A stretch of DNA of 23,855 nucleotides from DXYV01 sp045543215 (GCA_045543215.1 JAZQMD010000073.1:1-23855), one strand, 5' to 3'; counted from the first letter of the stretch, positions 1-8,320 are shown. Notes: a model not told the origin generated them from the letters alone. A program made the numbers and translations.

Positions 1-75
1 AATTTGATTGCTTTCATTTTAGGTGTGCTACAGTACTCCAAATGGTGTCAAGGCTATTTTTTAAAGTAATGATTT

Positions 76-117
76 TAAAAATAAAAAACGCTGTAATCCA
101 TTGAAATTACAGCGTTT
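76..117 (-). terminator. Rho-independent terminator of the tRNA-Arg gene
   Basis: On the minus strand a perfect 12-bp stem (arms 106-117 and 86-97, AAACGCTGTAAT) with an 8-nt loop is followed by a T-rich run (complement of 76-88). It begins just past the encoded CCA end of the tRNA, so it should end that transcript. Confidence 0.85.
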
Positions 118-118
118 C

Positions 119-195
119 TGGTACGCCCGAGCGGATTCGAACCGCTGACCTTCCGCTTAGGAGGCGGACGCTCTATCCAGCTGAGCTACGGACGC
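119..195 (-). tRNA. tRNA-Arg, anticodon CCU
   Basis: The reverse complement folds as a full 77-nt cloverleaf with the 3' CCA encoded. The acceptor arms are GCGTCCG and CGGGCGT (one G-T pair at the end), the D arm is GCTC/GAGC, the anticodon stem is TCCGC/GCGGA around loop CTCCTAA, and the T arm is AGCGG-TTCGAAT-CCGCT. Anticodon CCT reads the AGG arginine codon. It stands alone, with its own terminator downstream. Confidence 0.96.
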
Positions 196-366
196 AAATG
201 ATAAAATTGTGTGCCATTGGTAAGTGATATTCATGCGCTTAAAAGGTAATCGCTCTATACAATTAAGCTGCCGGGGAATGGGGATTGTTTATAAGGAAGG
301 CGAAAAAGTGTATGCTGATATGGCAATAAGAAACCTAGACTATGTATTCTTTATTATTTTAACCAA

Positions 367-395
367 TTGCACCGCCGGTGTCAATGTAGTATGAT
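367..395 (+). promoter_or_regulatory. Sigma-A-type promoter for the truncated ybaK
   Basis: TTGCAC (367-372) and TATGAT (390-395) are separated by 17 bp, close to the housekeeping consensus. The predicted transcript starts near 402, about 25 nt before the ATG at 427. The presence of a promoter suggests the shortened gene can still be transcribed. Confidence 0.6.
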
Positions 396-426
396 GAAAG
401 AAAATAAAAAATATTAGGTGATTTTC

Positions 427-783
427 ATGCTGGCGGAAAAGACTAATGTAATGCGCATGTTGGATCAAAAAGAGGTGGACTATATTCCCCGTTGGTATCC
501 CTGCAATGGGGCGGTGGACGGAGTATCGGTAGCCGCGATACTGGGGCAGGATCCGGCCGGGGTGTTTAAGACTTTGGTAACCGTGGGAGCCAGCGGGAAA
601 AATTATGTATTTGTCATTCCAGTAGCTGCAGACCTAGATTTGAAGGCAGCGGCAGAAGGCCCTCAGGTTTCTGATGAGAAATGCCAGAGCCTAATAGGAA
701 GAAAATTGTTGCATTCCGGGTATGATAACGATATAATAAGCACTCAGAATTTCATGAATGGGAAATATGGGGCCGGAATATAA
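427..783 (+). pseudogene. Truncated YbaK/EbsC-family Cys-tRNA(Pro) deacylase
   Basis: Residues 1 to about 78 match the YbaK/EbsC fold, whose members hydrolyse Cys mischarged on tRNA-Pro: an N-terminal KTNVMRMLDQ helix, DGVSVAAILGQDPAGVFKTLV with the conserved lysine at position 48, then VFVIPVAADLDLKAAA. After that the sequence stops resembling the family. The glycine-rich GGCSP-type segment of the active site and the last helix are absent, and the protein ends at 118 aa, where the family usually has about 155-160. The start was chosen at ATG 427 because AGGTG lies six bases upstream; the in-frame GTG at 418 overlaps that site. A residual LLHSGY near the end may be a degraded trace of the family's LLxLTGY. 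It is probably a decaying copy; a shortened but stable protein of altered function is possible. Next gene is typA, same strand, 112 bp on. Confidence 0.7.
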
Positions 784-895
784 AGTCCCATTTAGAAAAA
801 TTTTTACATCTAAAAATACTGGTGTGGTTTATTGGAGTTAATTCATTAATATCAGGAAGACCTGAGCGGCCCGCCGGACGGTTAGGAGACAGATC

Positions 896-2719
896 ATGCA
901 CAACGAGAAATTACGTAATGTGGCCATCATTGCCCACGTCGATCATGGTAAAACTACTTTGGTGGACGAAATGCTCAAACAGGGCGGTATTTATCGGGAA
1001 AACCAGGCCACAGTGGAGCGGGTGATGGATTCAAATGATTTGGAGCGGGAGCGGGGCATTACCATTTTGGCCAAAAATACTGCCGTTCGTTATAAGGACG
1101 TAAAGATTAACATTGTAGATACCCCAGGCCATGCGGATTTTGGCGGCGAGGTGGAGCGTATTTTAAAGATGGTTAACGGCGTGATCCTGCTGGTAGACGC
1201 TGCCGAGGGGCCCATGCCTCAGACCCGCTTTGTCCTCTCAAAGGCACTGGAACTGAGACACCGGGTCATTGTGGTGGTGAATAAAATTGACCGCCCAGAC
1301 CAACGTATCCATGAGGTAGTGGACGAGGTGCTGGAGTTGCTTTTGGACCTGGATGCCACCGATGAGCAGCTGGATTCACCAATGCTCTTCTGCTCCGGGC
1401 GGCAGGGAACCGCCTCCTATTCCCCGGAGGTGGAAGGAAAGGATTTGGTTCCTTTGTTTGAAACTGTTTTGAATTATATCCCTGCGCCCTCCTGTGACCC
1501 AGCGGCCCCATTTCAAATGTTGGTATCTTCTATTGATTATAATGAATTTGTGGGCCGTATCGCCATTGGCCGTATCGAGCGGGGAACGGTGCGCCAGAAT
1601 CAGGAGATCGTAGTGTGTAACTACCACACCCCTGATGGGGTGAAAAAAAAGGCCAAGGCTACTGCCCTCTACGCCTTTGATGGTCTGAGTCGTACACCGG
1701 TGGCTGAGGCCTCTGCTGGAGAGATCGTGGCTATGAGCGGAATTGGGGATATCACCATAGGGGATACTATTTGTGCTCCGGATGTAGTGGAGCCTATAGA
1801 GTTTGTCAAGATTTCTGCGCCAACCATTGAAATGACCTTTTCGGTGAACGATTCACCTTTTGCGGGGAAAGAGGGTAAGTTTGTTACTTCCCGGCAGATC
1901 CGGGAACGCCTGGCTCGGGAGACGCTCAAGGATGTGTCCCTGCGAGTATCCGAGACTGATTCTTCCGATGCTTTCAATGTGGCCGGACGGGGGGAGATGT
2001 CCCTGTCCATTCTAATTGAAACCATGCGTCGGGAAGGATATGAATTCCAGGTTTCTCCACCCCGAGTGCTCTATCAGGAGGTAGATGGAGTAAGGTGTGA
2101 ACCCATCGAGCGCCTGGTGGTGGACGTGCCAGCGGATAATGTGGGGGCGGTTATTGAAAAGATTGGGCAGCGTAAGGGGGACCTGCTGGAGATGACCCCA
2201 GTGGGGAATCGAATGAAGGTAGAGTTTCTGGTTCCCTCTCGGGGGCTGTTTGGTTATCGGAATGAGTTTTTGACCGATACGAAGGGGGAGGGGATTATGG
2301 CCTCTGTCTTTGAAAAATATGCGCCCATGAAGGGGGAGATTGCTCGGCGGAATACTGGCTCTCTCATCGCCCATGAGACGGGTGAGTCAGTGGCCTATGG
2401 CTTATTTAACGCTCAGGATCGGGGTGCTTTGTTTATTGGGCCCGGCGTACCGGTGTACGCAGGAATGATTATAGGGGTTTCCCCCAAGAGCGACGATATG
2501 ACGGTCAACGTGTGTAAGAAGAAGCAATTGACCAATATGAGGGCCTCAGGCTCGGATGATGCCTTGCGCCTTACTCCCCCCAGACAGATGTCTTTGGAGC
2601 AATGCCTGGAGTTTTTGGCTGATGATGAATTGCTGGAGGTGACACCCCAATCCCTCCGTTTACGCAAGCGAGAGCTGGATCATGGTTTACGTATGCGCCT
2701 GCTCAAAAGCGGAAAGTAA
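896..2719 (+). CDS. typA: Ribosome-associated translational GTPase TypA/BipA
   Basis: A 607-aa GTPase of the elongation-factor family that binds 70S ribosomes and assists subunit assembly and stress adaptation. The G domain shows all signatures: AHVDHGKTTL at residues 13-22 (P-loop), RGITI (switch I), DTPGHADF (switch II), NKIDRP, and a CSGRQG segment. It is followed by a beta-barrel domain II, an EF-G-like domain III, and the BipA-specific C-terminal half, including VPSRGLFGYRNEFLTDTKGEGIM and the late TNMRASGSDDALRLTPPRQMSLEQCLEFLADDE block typical of TypA. Length is normal for the family. AGGAG at about 884-888 precedes ATG 896. It appears to be a single-gene unit ending at the hairpin at 2779-2819. 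Confidence 0.97.
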   Translation: MHNEKLRNVAIIAHVDHGKTTLVDEMLKQGGIYRENQATVERVMDSNDLERERGITILAKNTAVRYKDVKINIVDTPGHADFGGEVERILKMVNGVILLVDAAEGPMPQTRFVLSKALELRHRVIVVVNKIDRPDQRIHEVVDEVLELLLDLDATDEQLDSPMLFCSGRQGTASYSPEVEGKDLVPLFETVLNYIPAPSCDPAAPFQMLVSSIDYNEFVGRIAIGRIERGTVRQNQEIVVCNYHTPDGVKKKAKATALYAFDGLSRTPVAEASAGEIVAMSGIGDITIGDTICAPDVVEPIEFVKISAPTIEMTFSVNDSPFAGKEGKFVTSRQIRERLARETLKDVSLRVSETDSSDAFNVAGRGEMSLSILIETMRREGYEFQVSPPRVLYQEVDGVRCEPIERLVVDVPADNVGAVIEKIGQRKGDLLEMTPVGNRMKVEFLVPSRGLFGYRNEFLTDTKGEGIMASVFEKYAPMKGEIARRNTGSLIAHETGESVAYGLFNAQDRGALFIGPGVPVYAGMIIGVSPKSDDMTVNVCKKKQLTNMRASGSDDALRLTPPRQMSLEQCLEFLADDELLEVTPQSLRLRKRELDHGLRMRLLKSGK

Positions 2720-2778
2720 AAAGAAAAGCCCACCCGTACAGAGGTATACAGAGCAGTAAGAGCAAACAATAGGTAGAA

Positions 2779-2819
2779 TACCCCCTGATGTAGGAAAAGG
2801 AAAGCTACATCAGGGGGTA
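2779..2819. terminator. Long hairpin between convergent typA and wal operon
   Basis: A perfect 15-bp stem (2779-2793 and 2805-2819, TACCCCCTGATGTAG and its complement) with an 11-nt loop lies 59 bp after the typA stop. The following bases on the plus strand (AAATTATATTT) are only moderately T-rich, and those on the minus strand even less so. It most likely terminates typA and may also stop transcripts arriving from yycI, since no better terminator is visible in 2820-2992. Confidence 0.65.
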
Positions 2820-2992
2820 AAATTATATTTAAATGAAGATATTTGCGTGTAAAGGGATCAACAAGATCCGATGAGCTTATCAATGAAATCCCAAGGCTTT
2901 CGTGGATGCTAAGCGGTTTAAAGGTTGTCCAAAGGTGTTGAGATGTCTCTGTCAGGCTGAAAGCAATCGCCCTTGGTAGATTATCTCATAGC
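2820..2992. other. Intergenic stretch without a recognisable gene
   Basis: I see no supported gene between the hairpin after typA and the end of yycI. The only structure is a short GGATC-N5-GATCC inverted repeat at 2855-2869. The yycJ/walJ gene that often follows yycI in Bacilli is not here. Confidence 0.5.
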
Positions 2993-3799
2993 TCAACTCA
3001 CTCGGCTCACTGTACCAGTGGTGGCATCTACATAATAGTTGGCTACATCAGTCTCCACCAACCAGACGGGGATGAGTCGGGCAGGTTCAGATAGGGCGGA
3101 GGTGGTGAGATAGCCAGCTGTCATTTGGTGAATAGAGCGATAGACGGCCCCGCTGGAAACCAACTCAAGCATGGCTGCCAGGACGGTAGGGATGGTTATG
3201 GAGGGGGGGTGCTCGGTATCGATGATAGGGAGGCTCAGAAGAAGTTTACCTTCCATGGAGGTTAATACCTTTGCCTCATAAGTGAGCGTGAGCTGAAGAT
3301 TGAAGGCAGGAACCCCGTTTACCTTTTGAATGGTGGTGACTTGATTCCCGTTGGCGGTAAGAATCCATAGATCAATACCCAAAGTTTCCAACAGGGCTAT
3401 AGCATGTTCTTCCGGGGAGGCATATTCCTGGGCAGAGAGGCTAATGCTGGCGGAAAAGTCCCCATTGCTGCGGAAAGAAACATTGCCAGACACAGAGGAA
3501 TAGACCCTCAGTCCGCCGTTGTTCGTGTTAATAATATCTCCGGTGAGTAAGAGCTTAGCGGCGGCGGCTTCAGTCTGCTCGCTATTGGCCATCGTCAGGG
3601 CGGGCAGTTCCACAGTCCTGGGAAGGGCATCCTTATCCAAGGTTATGCCATTGAGGGCCAAGGCATCTACCATTTGGTGAAGGGTTTGGGTTTCGTAGCG
3701 CTTGGAGGCAACCTGCTGTCCACCAACCAGAAAAAGCAAAAACAGATTGGTAAAAATTAAAATAAAGATAATAATAGTTTTTAGCTTTGACCAGGACAA
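2993..3799 (-). CDS. yycI: YycI-like regulator of WalK
   Basis: A bitopic membrane protein of 268 aa. The N-terminus, MSWSKLKTIIIFILIFTNLF, gives one membrane segment (residues about 8-27) and has the same layout as YycI proteins, which start M-x-W-S-K-[IL]-K-T before their helix. The outside part ends in a PepSY-like module (IPVWLVETDVANYYVDATTGTV). In Bacillus, YycI with YycH holds the WalK kinase in check through membrane contacts. The start is TTG 3799: AAAGGAGG lies six bases upstream and the resulting protein begins as the family does, whereas an ATG at 3817 would place that ribosome site inside the gene. Last gene of the operon, 25 bp after yycH. Sequence similarity is loose, so the call rests on position and topology. 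Confidence 0.75.
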   Translation of the reverse strand: MSWSKLKTIIIFILIFTNLFLLFLVGGQQVASKRYETQTLHQMVDALALNGITLDKDALPRTVELPALTMANSEQTEAAAAKLLLTGDIINTNNGGLRVYSSVSGNVSFRSNGDFSASISLSAQEYASPEEHAIALLETLGIDLWILTANGNQVTTIQKVNGVPAFNLQLTLTYEAKVLTSMEGKLLLSLPIIDTEHPPSITIPTVLAAMLELVSSGAVYRSIHQMTAGYLTTSALSEPARLIPVWLVETDVANYYVDATTGTVSRVS

Positions 3800-3824
3800 A
3801 GGAAGGCCTCCTTTCATAGGGCAG

Positions 3825-5120
3825 TCAGCTTGCAGCCCACCCGGCGGTGACTGTGTCACCTCCGCCGTCACGATAGGAAAGAAGAAGCTCACCTCCTTCT
3901 ACCTCCAGCGCCGACATAGCAGCTGCGGCCTGGGGTTCCGGGAGGAGAGGGGTAGTGGTGGAGGTAGCGGCATAGCTGCGGAAATGAAGCGTAAATTCCG
4001 TAATAGTGCCGTTATATACCACGAACTGGGCGGCCCAGCCCTCTTCATGGAGGAATACGGGGATGCCGTTCAGCCTATAGCCGTAGGTGATGACCAGATA
4101 CTCTCCCTCGTACCGGGCGGAAGTGAGATAGAGCTGGGCTTCCCCACACAGTAGGCCTAGAGTATCCGCAGTAAGGCGGCGGGTGGTTTCAATCCATTGG
4201 GCTGTGTTGCCTTCAATCCCCTGGTCATAGGTGGGAGATCTGAAGGGATCTGCACCTTGGAAAAAGAGGGTTCCTTTGGTGGTGAGAAGAAAGGTACTGT
4301 CCCCGGCGGTATAGCGGGTGCCATCACTCGTGGGGTAAGAGGCCACAGAGGCTGGGGAATAGGATAAAGCAGACAACACTTGGGGCATAGAGTTAGGAGT
4401 TTCAGAGGAGAGGGGGATGGAAGCGACGTATATTGCTGGAGTAGGGGTGGTGGTAATGAGGGTGTAAGGATCGCAGGCAGCGTAAGCTGGCTCCTCAAAA
4501 GCAAAGAGGGCGGCATTAGGTAGCCAAGCGGCAAGGGTAGGAGCAAAGTGGAGGGCTAAATCCAGATCAGTGGTACTGGCCTGAAAGGCTCCGGTATCTG
4601 CGTCTTGCCAAAAAAGCCATACGGTGTTTTTTTCATCACCGGTGGCAAGGATCAACCGACGTACGTTGGTGGAAAGGGAAAGGTTGACTGTGCCCCCCTC
4701 CATCCAACCCGATAGGGCAGAAAAGGGAATCTGGCTGCCGAAATCAAAATAGATCCCTGGGGATTTCAGGGCCTGGTGCCATCGTTCCTTGGCAATGGGG
4801 AAGGTTGGCCCGGTAGTATTCAGGGCCTCTCCCAGCAGAGGGCCAAGAAGATCAAAGGTTTCGTCCACGGCGGTATGGTCGTATTGAACACCGTAACGAC
4901 CATTGTCGTTGACAACAGCCATACGAATGGGGCAGGTCGCATCAGTGAGAGAGATGGAGGTCTGGCTGCGGGCCCCTTCAGGACGCAGTAAGTTTTGTAT
5001 CCGAGCGTGGAGAGGGGAGTCTACATACAAAGGAGAGCGAGTGAGAAGTAAAAGGGCAGACAGAGAGAGAAGAATAATCAGCAGGTTTTTTAACCACTCA
5101 GGAATATGACGCTCAGACAT
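3825..5120 (-). CDS. yycH: YycH-like regulator of WalK
   Basis: A 431-aa protein with a short cytoplasmic tail, one membrane helix (residues about 11-27, LKNLLIILLSLSALLLL) and a large extracellular domain. This is the topology of YycH, the second negative regulator of WalK in Firmicutes. The extracellular part has the expected mixed alpha/beta repeats and a late segment reading YEGEYLVITYGYRLNGIPVFL, similar to the terminal PepSY/YycH fold. It overlaps the end of walK by 8 bp and is read from ATG 5120 with GAGGTG just upstream, so translation is probably coupled. The primary sequence is poorly conserved in this family; placement between walK and yycI is the main support. Confidence 0.78.
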   Translation of the reverse strand: MSERHIPEWLKNLLIILLSLSALLLLTRSPLYVDSPLHARIQNLLRPEGARSQTSISLTDATCPIRMAVVNDNGRYGVQYDHTAVDETFDLLGPLLGEALNTTGPTFPIAKERWHQALKSPGIYFDFGSQIPFSALSGWMEGGTVNLSLSTNVRRLILATGDEKNTVWLFWQDADTGAFQASTTDLDLALHFAPTLAAWLPNAALFAFEEPAYAACDPYTLITTTPTPAIYVASIPLSSETPNSMPQVLSALSYSPASVASYPTSDGTRYTAGDSTFLLTTKGTLFFQGADPFRSPTYDQGIEGNTAQWIETTRRLTADTLGLLCGEAQLYLTSARYEGEYLVITYGYRLNGIPVFLHEEGWAAQFVVYNGTITEFTLHFRSYAATSTTTPLLPEPQAAAAMSALEVEGGELLLSYRDGGGDTVTAGWAAS

Positions 5121-6900
5121 GGTGCACCTCGCCCTGGAAGGGGCCCTCTACTTTCAGTTCTAACCGTATAGTTAGTCCGGGACCCTCTTTGTCCACAAGG
5201 AAAAGGTGGCCCGCATGCCGATCTACAATTTCCTTAGCGATGGACAGACCCAGGCCGGTACCTCCAGATTCCCGGGAGCGGGCCTTGTCCACCCGGTAAA
5301 AGCGTTCGAAAATACGGCTTTGATCTTTGACAGGAATCCCAATGCCGTTATCGTCCACCTGCATCCATACTTTGTCTTTCCCATGTAGACCGGCAGAAAT
5401 TTTAATGAGCCCCCCATTTGGAGTGTATTTTATGGCATTGGAGACAATGTTCATCATCACCTGGAGGATGCGCTCTCGGTCACCTATGACCTCTGGCATG
5501 GAGGGGGGCATATCCAGGGTAATGGTGTGCCCCTGGCGCTGGGCGGCCATGAGCACGGCATTGTAGGTATCCTGCACAGCCTTGCCAAAGGAGAAGGAGA
5601 GCATTTTCATGTCGTCTCGCCCGGAATCAAAACGGGACAGGGTAAGCAAATCCTGGACGATGTGAGTCATACGGTCACTTTCGTTTAGGATGACATCCAG
5701 AAAATTTTGTTCCATAGCGGGGGGGATGTCCCCGGCGTTGCTGGCTAGCGTCTCAGCGTAGCTGCGGATGTTGGTAAGGGGGGTGCGAAGCTCATGGGAG
5801 ACGTTGGCAACAAATTCCCTGCGTTGTTCTTCGATACGTCGCTGCTCGGTTACATCGTGGATGACCACAAGTATTCCCCCCTGGCTGGCCCGGTCGAAGG
5901 GCGCAAAGATACAGGACAAATGACGCTCACCTACCTGAAACTCCCGTTTGGCATAGCTGTCTTGCCCTAAGGAGGCTGCCTCAGATAGAGGGGCAAGGGA
6001 ACTGAAGAGGGCATCATAAGTGGTTTGCTTATTAATGGAACGGGAGAGCATGTCCATGGCGGCGGGATTCCAGTGGATGATCTCCCCTTGCAGGTTGAAG
6101 GCCACGACCCCATCAGTCATGTATAAGAATAGGGTGTTAAGCTTGTTGCGTTCATTTTCAACGGCAGCGATGGTGTTGCGCAGCTGTTGGGCCATAGAGT
6201 TAAAATTTTCGGTCAGTACGCCAATCTCATCCTTGGAACCCACGGCTATTTTATGGCTAAAGTCACCTGCGGCCACCCGCTTGGCGCCATCGGTGAGGTG
6301 CTCAATGGGGGTAATCATGGTCTTGGACAGCAGGAAGGAGAGGAGCAGAGAGATAACCAGCCCCAGTACCAAGGCCTCCAAAATAAGGGAGAACAGCTCA
6401 TTGTTAAGCTGGGTGACCGTATTGCGGTTGTCACGGATATAAAGGATATAGTTGGCTTCCCCTCGCTGAAAGGGGATGGCTACGTCCATGTAATCAGCAG
6501 TCACATCACTGGCATCTCCTACCTGGCCAATGAGGGCGGCAGATATGTTGTTGGTGACAGACAGGGTCGATTCTACATCCTGGTCGGAGCCGGTCAAATA
6601 TTTGCCGGTTCGGCCATCCAGAATATAATAATTGCGGTTACGGCCATCTACCCCAAGCTCGCCTACGTAGGCGTTTAAAACCTGGTTAACGACGGAAACC
6701 GGATCATCTTCTTTATCTGTGGCCTGAGTGAGGTCGTGGGTGAAGTTGGGGCGGCTGGTCACCTCGTTAATCTGAGTGTAAAAGTCATTGATAAAAAAAC
6801 GTACGGCGGAGTTCATAAGAAAAGTGCCCACTACCGTCATGAGCGAGACGATAAGCAGCACGATGATGAGCACTAGTTTCATGTGAAGGCTGCGAAACAC
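5113..6900 (-). CDS. walK: Sensor histidine kinase WalK (VicK/YycG)
   Basis: A 595-aa membrane kinase. In order: TM1 (about 8-30); an extracellular sensor domain (about 31-168); TM2 (171-192); HAMP (193-245); PAS (250-355); HisKA with the phospho-accepting H369 in FVANVSHELRTPLTN; and a HATPase domain with N-box N488 (MMNIVSNAIKYTPNGG), DNGIGIP (517-523) and GGTGLGLSI (546-554). This is the full WalK arrangement. It should phosphorylate WalR and control cell-wall hydrolase genes. The start is GTG 6900, with AAAGGAGG seven bases upstream and the family-like opening MFRSLHMKLVLII. It sits 32 bp after walR; yycH and yycI, its likely inhibitors, follow. Confidence 0.93.
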   Translation of the reverse strand: MFRSLHMKLVLIIVLLIVSLMTVVGTFLMNSAVRFFINDFYTQINEVTSRPNFTHDLTQATDKEDDPVSVVNQVLNAYVGELGVDGRNRNYYILDGRTGKYLTGSDQDVESTLSVTNNISAALIGQVGDASDVTADYMDVAIPFQRGEANYILYIRDNRNTVTQLNNELFSLILEALVLGLVISLLLSFLLSKTMITPIEHLTDGAKRVAAGDFSHKIAVGSKDEIGVLTENFNSMAQQLRNTIAAVENERNKLNTLFLYMTDGVVAFNLQGEIIHWNPAAMDMLSRSINKQTTYDALFSSLAPLSEAASLGQDSYAKREFQVGERHLSCIFAPFDRASQGGILVVIHDVTEQRRIEEQRREFVANVSHELRTPLTNIRSYAETLASNAGDIPPAMEQNFLDVILNESDRMTHIVQDLLTLSRFDSGRDDMKMLSFSFGKAVQDTYNAVLMAAQRQGHTITLDMPPSMPEVIGDRERILQVMMNIVSNAIKYTPNGGLIKISAGLHGKDKVWMQVDDNGIGIPVKDQSRIFERFYRVDKARSRESGGTGLGLSIAKEIVDRHAGHLFLVDKEGPGLTIRLELKVEGPFQGEVHHV

Positions 6901-6932
6901 GGTGAGGCCTCCTTTCAGGGACGGACGAAGGG

Positions 6933-7634
6933 TTACACCTTTTCCGTCAGATAATAACCAAGGCCGCGTCTGGTAACCAGGAACTTGGGCTCGGCGGGAT
7001 TGTCCTCCAATTTTTCGCGCAGGCGGCGTACCGCCACATCCACGGCCCGTACGTCCCCCACATAGCCCTCATAATTCCAGACGCTCTCCATCAGGCTCTC
7101 CCGTGAGAAGACTTTGCCCGGTGCGGCTGCCATAAGCTTGATCATCTCATATTCCCGCTGGGTAAGATCAAGCGCCTTGCCGTCTTTGAACACCACCATG
7201 AGCTCCGGGTCCAGGTAGATACGGCCCAGGGCCACCTTATCTTCCGTAGAGGAAGAAGATTCCTGCATATCGCTGCGGCGGATATTAGCCTTAACTCGGG
7301 CCAGCAGCTCCCTTACGGAGAAAGGCTTGGTGATATAGTCGTCGGCGCCAAGCTCCAGGCCTAAGACTTTGTCGCTTTCCTCTTCCCGGGCAGTGAGCAT
7401 GAGAATGGGAGTGGAAAGTCCGGAAGCGCGAATGGCGCGGCAAACGTCAAAGCCGTTCATTTTAGGAAGCATTAAATCCAGCAGGATTAGATCGGGATCC
7501 TGTTCCCGAGCAAGCTGAAGGCCTGTCTTGCCGTCATAGGCCTCCAGGGTATCGTAGCCCTCCCGGTTTAGATTAAACACCAAAATATCCACAATGTTTT
7601 TTTCGTCTTCCACAATGAGGATGCGTTTGGACAT
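6933..7634 (-). CDS. walR: OmpR-family response regulator WalR (VicR/YycF)
   Basis: A 233-aa regulator. The receiver domain has acidic residues E9/D10/E11, phosphorylation site D53 (LILLDLMLPKMNG), the TARE segment and the YITKPFS lysine. It is followed by a winged-helix DNA-binding domain with the typical LTQREYEMIKLMAA start, RAVDVAVRRLREKLEDNP recognition helix and TRRGLGYYL wing. It is the expected partner of the adjacent WalK, an essential cell-wall regulator in many Firmicutes. ATG 7634 was chosen over GTG 7643 because AGGAG lies about ten bases before the ATG and would nearly touch the GTG, and the ATG gives the family-like MSKRILIVEDE. The gene begins five bases after the Nudix stop codon. 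Confidence 0.93.
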   Translation of the reverse strand: MSKRILIVEDEKNIVDILVFNLNREGYDTLEAYDGKTGLQLAREQDPDLILLDLMLPKMNGFDVCRAIRASGLSTPILMLTAREEESDKVLGLELGADDYITKPFSVRELLARVKANIRRSDMQESSSSTEDKVALGRIYLDPELMVVFKDGKALDLTQREYEMIKLMAAAPGKVFSRESLMESVWNYEGYVGDVRAVDVAVRRLREKLEDNPAEPKFLVTRRGLGYYLTEKV

Positions 7635-7639
7635 GAAGT

Positions 7640-8179
7640 TCACGCTCCTTTTCGTAAAAAGGCGGCCCGGAGGATGGCGGCCACAGATTTTCCATCGGTC
7701 AGTTCACCATTAAGGGCCATGGTGGTCAACTTGGATAGGGGAATGCGCTCCACCAGGAGAAATTCATCTTCGTCCGGGTGAGAGGAGCCAAAGGAAAGGT
7801 CTTCCGCAAGATAGAGATGAATAGACTCGTCACAGAAGCCGGGGGAGGCATAGACGTATCCCATGTAAGTCAACTTGCCGGCCACAGCGCCTACCTCCTC
7901 GGATAGCTCCCGCTGGGCTGCAAGAAGGTGATCTTCCCCTTTGTCCAGCTTGCCGGCGGGGATTTCCAAAAGAATCTCCCCCAGAGGATAGCGAAATTGG
8001 CGTACCATGAGTACAGAATTATTTTCGTCTACTGCTACGATCCCAACGCCACCAGGGTGCTCCACCACCTCTCGCGTGGCCAGATGTCCGTTAGGGAGGC
8101 GGGCAGTATCGCGCCGTAGGCGGATGATCGTTCCGGTATATAGAATGCGAGACTCCAGGGGCTTCTCGATTAAATTCAT
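7640..8179 (-). CDS. Nudix hydrolase, ADP-ribose pyrophosphatase type
   Basis: A 179-aa protein with a complete Nudix box at residues 76-98 (G-x5-E-x7-RELSEEVGA). Upstream it has VRQFRYPLGEILLEIPAGK, the segment characteristic of ADP-ribose pyrophosphatases (NudF/YqkG type). These enzymes split ADP-ribose into AMP and ribose 5-phosphate using Mg2+ bound by the Nudix glutamates. Start ATG 8179 follows AGGGTG. It is the first gene behind the promoter at 8215-8242 and its stop codon lies five bases before walR, so it appears co-transcribed with the wal genes. Substrate is inferred from the motif context. Confidence 0.9.
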   Translation of the reverse strand: MNLIEKPLESRILYTGTIIRLRRDTARLPNGHLATREVVEHPGGVGIVAVDENNSVLMVRQFRYPLGEILLEIPAGKLDKGEDHLLAAQRELSEEVGAVAGKLTYMGYVYASPGFCDESIHLYLAEDLSFGSSHPDEDEFLLVERIPLSKLTTMALNGELTDGKSVAAILRAAFLRKGA

Positions 8180-8214
8180 ATTTTCACCCTATTTCTGTAA
8201 ACAGAATTGGTCAG

Positions 8215-8242
8215 AGTATACCATATGTTAAAGCTTTTGCAA
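8215..8242 (-). promoter_or_regulatory. Extended -10 promoter of the Nudix-walRK-yycHI operon
   Basis: Read on the minus strand: TTGCAA (8242-8237), 16-bp spacer, TATACT (8220-8215), with TG one base before the -10 box (extended -10). The predicted start is near 8208, giving a leader of about 28 nt. No other convincing promoter is visible before the tightly spaced genes that follow. Confidence 0.7.
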
Positions 8243-8251
8243 AGGGTTCCG

Positions 8252-8277
8252 AGGGGAAAAGAATATTCTTTTCCCCT
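8252..8277. repeat. Perfect 26-bp palindrome between divergent promoters
   Basis: The half-site AGGGGAAAAGAAT is followed directly by its exact complement, ATTCTTTTCCCCT, with no spacer. The site ends 10 bp above the -35 box of the minus-strand operon promoter and starts 72 bp before the start site region of the plus-strand promoter. It could be an operator. As RNA it would form a strong hairpin followed by four T residues on the plus strand, but no plus-strand gene lies upstream for it to terminate. Confidence 0.7.
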
Positions 8278-8320
8278 TTTACTAAAATACAATCAGAAGG
8301 ATGCCATGGTGTGAAAGCGG

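Noticed and set aside
815..820. TTTAGA...AATACT as a typA promoter.
   Set aside because: Both elements are weak and the spacing is 18 bp. typA may also be transcribed from the ybaK promoter.
3702..4154. Open frame of 150 codons on the plus strand across yycI/yycH.
   Set aside because: It lies opposite two well-supported genes, lacks a ribosome site, and has low-complexity composition typical of an antisense shadow.
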